From contig CAWBRV010000008.1 in NCBI GenBank assembly GCA_963791225.1, positions 186,001-250,000 on the forward strand: a DNA stretch of 64,000 bases, written 5' to 3'. A program made the translations under genes and the position numbers. This stretch comes from PALSA-612 sp963791225. GTDB taxonomy: Bacteria > Actinomycetota > Thermoleophilia > Gaiellales > Gaiellaceae. Below are positions 30,713-38,193 of the stretch, one piece after another; position 1 is the first letter of the stretch; the number at the start of each line of letters is the position of its first letter. Under the pieces are notes generated by a model. The model was given only the letters and a program-made list of their open reading frames with translations. It had not been told where the DNA came from and searched no databases.

Positions 30713-31809
30713 GAGGCTTCGCTCCCCGGCACGACCCGTCTGACTGCCCGCGACAGCAACCGGCCGAGCTTCCTCATGTCCCGGGGAAACTGGGTCGCGA
30801 TGCCCTCCGGCGCCGTCACCAGCACCTGCAGGACACCGACGCCGAACAGGACGAGCAGGAAGTCGGGGTTCTTGTCGAAGAACGCGAACCAGTTCTCGAG
30901 CAGCCTCGGGAGGAGCTGCTGGAGCAGCGCCGCGATCACGGCTCCCCACAGGCTGTAGATGCCGCCCATCAGGACGACGGCCAGCAGGGTGACGGAGTCG
31001 ATCGTCTTCGCGCCGGAGAACTGATAGCTGAAGAGCTGCTGGGCGTAGCCCGCGTAGAGGCCTCCCGCCACACCGGTCATGAACGACGCCAGCGTGAAGG
31101 CATAGAGCTTGTAGAACGTCGTGTTGACCCCCGCGGCGAGGGCGGCCGGCTCGCTCTGCCGGATCGCCGCCCACGCACGGCCGGCCTTGGAGCCGACGTG
31201 CGCCAGGGCGACGAGGAACATGATCGCGGCGACGATGACCGTGTAGCGGAAATACGCGCTGTCCCCCTCCGCGATGCCGGGGCGCCGGATCGAGAGGGTT
31301 ATCGACGACGACTCGGTGTGGCCCAGGATGCCGCTCCCACCGTTGGGGAAGTTCGTCGTCGGCACGACGATCGCAACCAGCCCGGCGAACATCAGCGTGA
31401 TCAGGGCGAGATGCAGGCCGCCGAGGCGAAGGGCAGGCAGGCCGAGCAGCGTGCCGATGACCGCCGTCACGAGGCCGGAGAGCAGGAGCACGATCGGGAA
31501 GGGCAGGCTCGTCAGGAAGAAGAGCCGGGCCGCGGTCCAGCTCCCCAGTGCAAGCAGCGCGATCTGCCCGAGCGAGACGAGCCCGACCCGCCCGAAGAGC
31601 AGGTTGAGCCCGAGCGCCACGACCGCGAAGACCGCGACCCCGGTCAACACGCTGATCCAGTAGGCGCTGAGCAGTGCCGGCAGCGCCAGGAGCACGAACA
31701 GCAGCACGCCGCCGATGACGATCACCCGGACGGCAGTCGCCCGCTCGATGCTCGACCCCGTCCGGGCGCGGGCAGCCTGGGGTTCTCCCGGAGCCCCGGC
31801 TGCGCTCAC
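30709..31809 (-). CDS. livM: Liv-type ABC transporter permease (LivM), second importer
   Basis: A 366-residue permease with about nine hydrophobic segments. Motifs: 'VALGLNLLFGRVGLVSLGQI', 'PALRLGGLHLALITLMFAG', 'GRAWAAIRQSEPAALAAGVN', 'YKLYAFTLASFMTGVAGGLY' and 'TLLAVVLMGGIYSLWGAVIA'. The 'AIRQSEPAALAAGVNTTFYK' loop is the ATPase-coupling EAA-like region. It starts at GTG 31809, 3 nt after the livH stop, and overlaps livG. Unlike the first importer, LivH and LivM are separate genes here. Confidence 0.9.
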   Translation of the reverse strand: MSAAGAPGEPQAARARTGSSIERATAVRVIVIGGVLLFVLLALPALLSAYWISVLTGVAVFAVVALGLNLLFGRVGLVSLGQIALLALGSWTAARLFFLTSLPFPIVLLLSGLVTAVIGTLLGLPALRLGGLHLALITLMFAGLVAIVVPTTNFPNGGSGILGHTESSSITLSIRRPGIAEGDSAYFRYTVIVAAIMFLVALAHVGSKAGRAWAAIRQSEPAALAAGVNTTFYKLYAFTLASFMTGVAGGLYAGYAQQLFSYQFSGAKTIDSVTLLAVVLMGGIYSLWGAVIAALLQQLLPRLLENWFAFFDKNPDFLLVLFGVGVLQVLVTAPEGIATQFPRDMRKLGRLLSRAVRRVVPGSEAS

Positions 31810-31812
31810 CCG

Positions 31813-32745
31813 CTACCCGTCCGTCCGCGAGACCGACACGACGCGGCGCCGCGCCAGGAAGAGCAGGGTGACGATCGCGATCACGAAGGGTGCCCCGCCC
31901 CGGTAGCTCGAGAGGGAGAACTGGTAGTTCGTCTCGCTCGGCCACGATGTGATCGGCGTCAGCAGCGCCGTGCAGAGACCGACGGCGAGGCCGGCGAAGA
32001 GCGTCGCCACGAGCGACCGCAGGCGCGCGATCAGCGCCGCCGCCAGGGACGAGATGATCAGGAAGGTCAGGGTCGTAGCGTCCAGGCCGACGAGGTCGGA
32101 GAGCAGCAGCCCGGCGGCGCCGGCGATCAGGCCGGAGCCCAGCCAGGCGACCGCCTCGACCCGCCGCACCGGCACGCCGAGCGTCGAGGTGATCTCGCGG
32201 TCGTCGGCCAGCGCCCGCATCGCTGTGCCCAGCATCGTGAAGCGAAGGAACGCCGCGACCAGGAGCGTCACCAGCACGCCGAACGCGAGTCCGATGATCT
32301 GCGTCGCAGTCACGTCGACGCCCGCGAAGCCAACGTGGAAGCTGTACTCCGGCGTGCTCGTCGGCAGGAGCTGCGTCCGGCCGAAGGAGGGCCACAGATA
32401 GTCCATCAGCCCGAGCAGGATCAGGGCGAGTCCTAAGGTGGCCACCGCCTTGACGAGCGGGTCACGACGGGCGAGCGGCGGTCCGAAGATGGTGCCGTAC
32501 GCGAAGGTCACGAGCCCCCCGAAGACCACGCACGTGAGATACGACGCCCAGTCGGGGAACGACGTGTGGTTGATCAGAGTCCAGGAGATCAGGGCGCCCA
32601 TAGCTCCGATGGCACCGAAGGCGAGGTTGAGCACGCCCGTTGCCCGGTAGAGCACGACGATGCCGACACCCGAGAGGGCGTAGACGCCCCCCAGGGCCAG
32701 GCCCGTGACGATGTACGGCTTGAAGTCGACGAGACTCGGGAACAT
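31813..32745 (-). CDS. livH: Liv-type ABC transporter permease (LivH), second importer
   Basis: A 310-residue permease. The N-terminus 'YIVTGLALGGVYALSGVGIV' and 'ATGVLNLAFGAIGAMGALIS' are classic LivH. 'TVATLGLALILLGLMDYLW' is paralleled by the real text 'AVATLGLALILLGLMDYLW', and 'TAMRALADDREITSTLGVPV' is the ATPase-coupling loop. There are eight or nine membrane segments. It lies 50 nt downstream of the binding-protein gene. I see no strong hairpin in that gap, in contrast to the first importer. Confidence 0.9.
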   Translation of the reverse strand: MFPSLVDFKPYIVTGLALGGVYALSGVGIVVLYRATGVLNLAFGAIGAMGALISWTLINHTSFPDWASYLTCVVFGGLVTFAYGTIFGPPLARRDPLVKAVATLGLALILLGLMDYLWPSFGRTQLLPTSTPEYSFHVGFAGVDVTATQIIGLAFGVLVTLLVAAFLRFTMLGTAMRALADDREITSTLGVPVRRVEAVAWLGSGLIAGAAGLLLSDLVGLDATTLTFLIISSLAAALIARLRSLVATLFAGLAVGLCTALLTPITSWPSETNYQFSLSSYRGGAPFVIAIVTLLFLARRRVVSVSRTDG

Positions 32746-32795
32746 CGGACTCTACGAGCGCCCTGACATTTGGACCTATCTAGCCTCCTTGGCCT

Positions 32796-34139
32796 CTACT
32801 TCTTCAGGCCCCAGGTCGGATACAGCTTGCCGCTGGTCAGCTGCGGGTTCCTCTTCTCGACGACGCGAGCCGCCGCGATGTCGGGATCGGCCGCGGAGAT
32901 CTTGAAGCAGGGCTCCTTGATCACCATCTTGCCGTTGTTCGGCGTGACCGTGCGATCCACGTTATTCGCGATGTGCACGGGGACCTTCCCGAAGTACCAC
33001 GGAGAGCAGAGGATGTCGGTGCGGAAGTTCCGCACTGCCGCGAAGGCCGCGTTGACCCTCGGCAGCGTGTACGGCGGCTTCATGTTGAGCAGCGCGGCGG
33101 TTGCGATCTTCGCTTCCACGAAGCCCATCTGGCTGAAGCTGCCGACCCCGAACGCCAGCGTCGCCGTCTTGACGAGCTTGCGGTAGAGAGCGCTGTCCGG
33201 ACCCGCCGCCGACGGAAGGTTCAGCTCGGCGTTGACGCCGAAGATGCCGTCCCACGCCGTTCCGAGAGCCGCCGCGACGAAGTCCGAGTTGCACGGCGTC
33301 GAGCAGCCCCACGCCTTCACCTTGTTCGTCAGACCCTGCTTCTGCACCGCCTGCAGGATCAGGAGCGCCTGGTCGGGCGTGAAGTTCAGGACGACGCCTC
33401 CGTTCGGCCCTGCCGCCTGGACGAGCTTGAGCGCGACCGAGTTCGCGTCCTGGATCGGCACCGCGTCCGTGAAGGCCTGGATCGGCTTATTGGCGGCCTT
33501 GGCGACCGCGGTCGGCCCCGCGACGATGTAGTCCGTGCCGGGGACGGCCGACTGGTCGAAGACGACCTTGTTGACGCCGGCGCGAATGACGTACTGCACC
33601 GCACCGTCGGAGCTGTAGCGCGGGCCCATGTTCACGGACGAGATGTTCGTGTCCTTGCCGTAGCACTCGGGGGCAATGCCCGAGGCAATCACGTAAAGGC
33701 CCTTCTTCTCGTAGTACTTGTGGTTGATCGAACAGTCGATGATGCTCGTGTTCCCGACCAGCCCGACCACCTTGTTGCTCTCGACCAGCTTCCTCGCCAG
33801 CGCGGCCAGCTGGGCCGGATCGGTCTGCTCGGTCTGGATGGTGTACTGGATCGGCCGGCCGTTGATGCCGCCGTTGGCGTTCACGCACTTGAAGTACGCG
33901 GCGGCCATGTTCGGGATGTCGGTGAAGTCCGTCCCGGGCTGCTTGGTGGCGATGGCCCCCAGCTTGATCGGGGCCCCCTTCGCCGCCTTGCCGTTTCCGA
34001 GCCCACACACCGCCGTGAGCGCCGATGCCTTGCCCTGGCCGATCTTGGCCGGCTTGCTACTCGCCGCAGCGGCGAGCATGGCCGCGGCGACCAACGCAAC
34101 GGGGAATGCAAGCACGAAGGCTGCCTTCCGAAGCGTCAT
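32796..34139 (-). CDS. livK: Liv-type ABC transporter substrate-binding protein, second importer
   Basis: A 447-residue exported binding protein; the first 27 residues are a signal peptide (MTLRKAAFVLAFPVALVAAA, then Ala-rich). The mature part has 'IKLGAIATKQPGTDFTDIP', 'YFKCVNANGGINGRPIQYT', 'KLVESNKVVGLVGNTSIID' and 'GVVLNFTPDQALLILQAVQK'. At least six cysteines are visible, more than usual for LivK, so disulfides are likely. The ATG at 34139 has a strong GGGAGGAGGAGG-like site. It is the first gene of the nine-gene operon, with two TGTTC-N9-GAACA palindromes 88-147 bp upstream. The ligand is unknown, but the oxidative genes downstream suggest an alcohol-bearing compound. Confidence 0.86.
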   Translation of the reverse strand: MTLRKAAFVLAFPVALVAAAMLAAAASSKPAKIGQGKASALTAVCGLGNGKAAKGAPIKLGAIATKQPGTDFTDIPNMAAAYFKCVNANGGINGRPIQYTIQTEQTDPAQLAALARKLVESNKVVGLVGNTSIIDCSINHKYYEKKGLYVIASGIAPECYGKDTNISSVNMGPRYSSDGAVQYVIRAGVNKVVFDQSAVPGTDYIVAGPTAVAKAANKPIQAFTDAVPIQDANSVALKLVQAAGPNGGVVLNFTPDQALLILQAVQKQGLTNKVKAWGCSTPCNSDFVAAALGTAWDGIFGVNAELNLPSAAGPDSALYRKLVKTATLAFGVGSFSQMGFVEAKIATAALLNMKPPYTLPRVNAAFAAVRNFRTDILCSPWYFGKVPVHIANNVDRTVTPNNGKMVIKEPCFKISAADPDIAAARVVEKRNPQLTSGKLYPTWGLKK

Positions 34140-34226
34140 ACCTCCTCCTCCCTTTCTTGAACCTTGGGTCTCACTGAGTCCCGCCCGACTGGGCATGCCA
34201 CGGCGTGTTCCGCCGCACGCCGAAGG

Positions 34227-34247
34227 GTGTTCATCATTGTCGAACAC
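34227..34247. promoter_or_regulatory. GTGTTC-N9-GAACAC inverted repeat, probable operator (site 1)
   Basis: Perfect 6+6 arms: GTGTTC at 34227-34232 and GAACAC at 34242-34247. It lies in the 155-bp gap between the Liv operon start (34139) and the convergent-facing end of the decarboxylase gene (34295). A second copy follows 39 bp away, and an extra half-site GTGTTC is at 34205-34210. Confidence 0.65.
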
Positions 34248-34265
34248 GAACGTCTATGCAAGACA

Positions 34266-34286
34266 GTGTTCTGAATAGTGGAACAC
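34266..34286. promoter_or_regulatory. GTGTTC-N9-GAACAC inverted repeat, probable operator (site 2)
   Basis: Perfect 6+6 arms: GTGTTC at 34266-34271 and GAACAC at 34281-34286, centre 39 bp (nearly four helical turns) from site 1. Two sites on the same helix face suggest cooperative binding. The IclR, GntR and TetR families are candidates because the site is palindromic. Confidence 0.65.
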
Positions 34287-34294
34287 CTCCGAGG

Positions 34295-35925
34295 TCAGTA
34301 TTCGAAGGTCCGGGTCGGCGCAATTGCAACGTCGAGCAGCAACGGCTCGGTGCGAGTCGCGAGCGTCGGCACGACCTCGTCCAGCGCGTCGACGAGCTCC
34401 GCGTGGGTCGAGATCCGCCGCGCGGGGCAGCCGAAGCCGCGGGCGACGGCCGCGATCTCGAGCTCCGGAAACGCCGGCCACGGGCCGGGGGCACCGTGCA
34501 GCTCGGCGATGATGTCCATGACCGCGTAGCCGCCGTTCGAAAGGATCACGAACAGCGCGCCCACCCCGTAACGCGTGGCGCTCCAGAGCGCCTGGATGCA
34601 GTAGATCGCCGATCCGTCGCCGACGACTGCGACGACCGGACGGCTCGGCAGGGCCATCCGCACCCCGGTCGCGCCGGGCAGGGCGAACCCCAGGCCGCCC
34701 ATCGCGGCGCTGAGATAGCCGAGCGGCTCGCGGGCCGGCAACCGCGCGTTGGACTCGGGCCGGTCGGCGGGAGCCTCCTCGACCACGATCGCGTCCCGCG
34801 GCAGTCGCTCGCCGAGCGCGGCCAGCACGTGCCCTGCCAGGAAGGGCTCGCCCGCACCCGGCGGAGAAAGCGGGCGCGGCGGCACGCGCGGCGCGGGACC
34901 GGCCTCCGGTCGTGCCTGCACGCGGTGTACAAGCTCGCTGCACGCCGAACCGAGCGGCGCCAGCACGGTGATCTCGGCGGGGCTGCGGTGAGCCTCCTCC
35001 GGATCGTCGGTCACGAGCGCGACCCTCGTCCCGGGCTCGGTGAGGCGCCCGGCTGCGTACACCATCTGGCGGAACGCGGGCGCGCCGACGACGAGCACCC
35101 GGTCGTGGGGCGCGAGCAGAGCCCGGAGCCGGGGCCGGTCGGCCGGAAGCACCCCGGCGAACCGCGGATGGTCCTGGGGGAAGCCGGCACGGGCGCCGAA
35201 CGACTCCTGGAAGACCGGCGCGGCCAGGCGCTCGGCCAGCTCAACGAGCGCCGCCCACGTCGCTGCGTCGTCTGCGGACGCGCCGACGACGAGCGCCGGC
35301 GATCGTGCATCCGCCAGGAAGTCGGCGAGAGCGTCGAGCGCGGCAGGTGATGCAGCCGCCGCACGGAGGATCGGCCCGATCGCGGCAGCCGGCTCCCGGT
35401 CCTTCGTCCGCAGGCACCTCCCAGTCGTCCATCGGGACGATCACGAGCGCCGGGCCTCGCCCCGTCTCCGCCGCGTGGTACGCGCGCTCGAGCGCGGCGG
35501 GGACGTCCTGCGCCCGGACGGGCTGCTCGACCCTGACGGGGTAGTCGCCGGCGAGGCCTGCGAGCCGGCCCGGCCAGGAAGGGCTCGAACGCGAGGTGCC
35601 GGCGGTCCTGCTGGCCGACGACCACCACCAGCGGCGTCCGGTTCACGCGAGCGGTCGCGAGCGCTCCGACCGCGTTCCCGAGCCCGGCGGTCGTGTGCAG
35701 CAGCACCAGCGCAGGCTTGCGGCGCCCGATCGCGTAGCCGGTCGCCATGCCGACGACCGCGCCCTCGTGGAGCCCGAGGACGAAGTGGAAGTCGTCCGGC
35801 AGCCCGGCCAGGAACGGCACCTCCGTCGAGCCCGGGTTCGCGAACATCGTCGTCAGGTCGCGCCGACGGAAGACGTCGAACGCGACATCGCGAACGGTCC
35901 TCGACGAAGCGGCACGAGGCGCCAT
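34295..35925 (-). pseudogene. mdlC: benzoylformate decarboxylase-like thiamine-diphosphate enzyme, interrupted by two frameshifts
   Basis: Three reading-frame blocks together give about 542 residues, like benzoylformate decarboxylase (about 530). N-terminus from ATG 35925: 'FANPGSTEVPFLAGLPDDFH', 'LGLHEGAVVGMATGYAIGR', 'LLHTTAGLGNAVGALATARV'. After about 35570 the frame changes: 'GLAGDYPVRVEQPVRAQDVP', 'VIVPMDDWEV'. After about 35405 it changes again and runs to the end, with the ThDP motif 'VVAVVGDGSAIY' and 'LSNGGYAVMD'. Removing one C near 35570 and one A near 35405 restores one frame, so each is a +1 insertion. Whether they are assembly errors or real mutations is unclear. The enzyme would decarboxylate an aryl-2-oxo acid. 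It is divergent from an amidase, recalling the mandelate/mandelamide gene pairing. Confidence 0.78.
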
Positions 35926-35930
35926 GGCCT

Positions 35931-35942
35931 CGTGTATACACG
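35931..35942. promoter_or_regulatory. CGTGTATACACG palindrome in the decarboxylase / amidase divergent promoter
   Basis: A perfect 12-bp palindrome in the 49-bp gap between the two divergent starts (35925 and 35975). The TGTATACA core resembles operators of GntR-family (FCD-type) regulators. No GntR gene is present in the window, so the regulator would be encoded elsewhere. Confidence 0.5.
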
Positions 35943-35974
35943 GTCGCCGTCCGTTGTTCCACGGGGGTCGTGCG

Positions 35975-37324
35975 ATGATCGCGGCCGTGAGCGACCCGGC
36001 CGATCTCGGCGTCGTGGAGGCGACGGCGGCCCTGCGGCGGCGCGAGCTCTCGTCGCGTGAGCTCGTGGACGCGTGCCTCGCCCGCATCCGCGAGCGCGAC
36101 GGTGTCGCACAGCGAGGACGGCGATCCCGGCTCGGTCAACGCGTGGATTCGGGTCTACGAGGAGGACGCGCTGGACGCAGCGGCCCGGGCCGACGAGCGC
36201 CTCGCCGCCGGCGATGCGCCGCCGCTGTGCGGGATCCCGGTCGGCGTCAAGGACATCTTCGCGGTCGCGGGCAAGCCGCTGACCGCGTCGAGCCGCGTGC
36301 TCGACGACGTGCCGGAGCGCAGACAGCGCGCCTGGGCCCGGCTCGCCGCCCAGGGCATGGTCCTGCTCGGACATCTCCACACGCACGAGTTCGCCGCCGG
36401 CGGGACGACCGACCAGGTCGGCAACCCATGGGCGCTCGACCGCTCGCCCGGCGGCTCGAGCGGCGGCTCGGCGGCGGCACTCGCCGCACGGATGGTCCCG
36501 GCCGCGACCGGAACGGACACCGCCGGGTCGCTGCGGATCCCGTCGGCGATGTGCGGCACGTCGACGATCAAGCCGACGCGCGGGCTCGTCCCGATGCGCG
36601 GGATCGTTCCGCTGAGCCCGACCCTCGACCACGCGGGCCCGATGGCCCGGAGCGTGGACGACTGCGAAACGCTCCTCGCCGCCATGGCCGGTGTCGAGCC
36701 GCCGGCCGAGCGCTCGCCCCTTCGCCGCATCGTCGTCTCGCCCCGCATCGGGGATCTCGACCCGGACGTTGCGGACGGGTTCGACGCCGCGCTCGTCGCG
36801 CTCGACTCTGCGGTCTCGACGCGCCGCCGCCGCAGACTGCACTCGAACTCGGGCGCCGACTCGCTCGACGTCGTCTGCACGGAGATGCTCGCGTATCACC
36901 GTCGCTTCGACGCCCGTCGCGACCTCTACCGCCAGTCGACACTCGACTTCCTCGAGCACGGCGAGGAGCGCGCGCTGAGCGCGGAGGAGTACGTCGCCGC
37001 GCAGAGCCGCCGGGACGAGCGACCGCCGTCTGGCTCGACTGGCTCGACGAGCACCGGATCGACGCGATCGTCGAGCCGACCGTGCCGCTCGTCGCCCGCC
37101 CGCGCGGCCACGGCTACGACAAGGCGTTCACGGACTACGCCGAGATTTCGCTCACGCACTACTGGGACTGGACGGGCTTCCCCGCCGTCGCGCTCCCGTC
37201 CGGCGTCGGACGGCGAAGCGGGCTGCCGGTCAGCGTCTCCCTGGTCGGCGCTCCGGGGTCCGAGTGGAACCTGCTCGCCGCCGGCGCCGCGCTGCAAGAC
37301 AGTCTGGGGATAATCACGCCATGA
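35975..37324 (+). pseudogene. amidase-signature-family amidohydrolase with two compensating frameshifts
   Basis: The product (about 450 residues when frames are joined) shows the Ser-Ser-Lys amidase signature: Lys in 'CGIPVGVKDIFAVAG', the Gly/Ser run 'SPGGSSGGSAAALAARM' and the nucleophile region 'GTDTAGSLRIPSAMCG'. From ATG 35975 the first block ends near 36105 ('LVDACLARIRERDG'); the second, 'NAWIRVYEEDALDAAARADE' onward, runs to about 37015; the last is 'VWLDWLDEHRIDAIVEPTVP' to the TGA at 37324. The first shift is +1 and the second -1. The stop overlaps the next gene's ATG. Mandelamide-hydrolase-like activity is suggested by the divergent benzoylformate decarboxylase, but specificity is not readable. 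Confidence 0.78.
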
Positions 37325-38184
37325 TCGACGTCGCGGCAGTCACCGCAATCGACGTGCACGTCCACACCGAGCTGTCGCGGGACGGCCACGACCCGATGCC
37401 GCCGTCGCTGCGCGCGGCGGCGGCACGCTACTTCCGGAGCAACGAGGCGCTGCCGACCGTGGACGACGTCGCCGCGTACTACCGCGAGCGGAACATGGCC
37501 GCGGTGCTCTTCACGGTCGACTGGGAGTCGAAGAGCGGGCTCGCGCCGATCCCGAACGAGGAGATCGCCGAGGCAGCGGCCGCGAACCCGGATGTGATCG
37601 TCCCGTTCGCGAGCGTCGACCCGGCCCGCAAGGACGCGGCCGAACGAGCCAGGCGTCTGATCGACGAGCACCACGTCAAGGGCTTCAAGTTCCACCCGAA
37701 CCTGCAGGCGTTCTTCCCGGACGACAGGAGCGTCTATCCGCTCTACGAGGTGATCGCCGAGGCGGGCTTGCCCGCGCTCTTCCACAGCGGCCACAGCGGC
37801 ATCGGCACGGGCGTCCCGGGCGGCGGCGGCCTGCGGCTCAAGTACTCGAACCCGATGTGTCTCGACGACGTCGCCGCCGACTTCCCGACGATGCAGATCG
37901 TGCTCGCGCATCCGTCCTTTCCCTGGCAGGACGAGGCGATCTCGATCTGCCTGCACAAGGAGAACGTCTGGATCGACCTCTCGGGCTGGTCGCCGAAGTA
38001 CTTCCCGCCGCAGCTCGTCCAGTACGCGAACACACAGCTTCGGGGGAAGGTGCTGTTCGGCTCCGACTTCCCGCTGATCACCCCCGACCGCTGGCTCGCC
38101 GACTTCGAGCAGGCGCCCTTCAAGGACGAGGTGCGGCCGCTGATCCTGAAGGAGAACGCGGCGCGGCTCCTCGGCCTGGGCTGA
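37321..38184 (+). CDS. amidohydrolase-2-family metal-dependent hydrolase / decarboxylase
   Basis: A 287-residue TIM-barrel protein. Metal ligands appear as H13 and H15 ('AIDVHVHTELS'), His in 'LPALFHSGHSG', His in 'IVLAHPSFPWQDE' and Asp in 'VLFGSDFPLI'. 'HVKGFKFHPNLQAFFPDD' and 'DEVRPLILKENAARLLG' are typical of the ACMSD / resorcylate-decarboxylase branch, which also includes hydrolases acting on aryl beta-ketoacyl compounds. The ATG at 37321 overlaps the amidase stop by 4 nt, so the two are coupled. The last 57 nt are nearly repeated at 41.75-41.81 kb. The reaction is not determined. Confidence 0.8.
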   Translation: MIDVAAVTAIDVHVHTELSRDGHDPMPPSLRAAAARYFRSNEALPTVDDVAAYYRERNMAAVLFTVDWESKSGLAPIPNEEIAEAAAANPDVIVPFASVDPARKDAAERARRLIDEHHVKGFKFHPNLQAFFPDDRSVYPLYEVIAEAGLPALFHSGHSGIGTGVPGGGGLRLKYSNPMCLDDVAADFPTMQIVLAHPSFPWQDEAISICLHKENVWIDLSGWSPKYFPPQLVQYANTQLRGKVLFGSDFPLITPDRWLADFEQAPFKDEVRPLILKENAARLLGLG

Positions 38185-38190
38185 CCGCGA
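38127..38190 (+). repeat. 64-bp sequence, copy 1 (3' end of the amidohydrolase gene)
   Basis: Matches 41747-41810 in 62 of 64 positions by my reading. It covers the last 19 codons and stop of the amidohydrolase, plus 6 bp after. This is the in-place, functional copy. Confidence 0.85.
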
Positions 38191-38193
38191 CGC

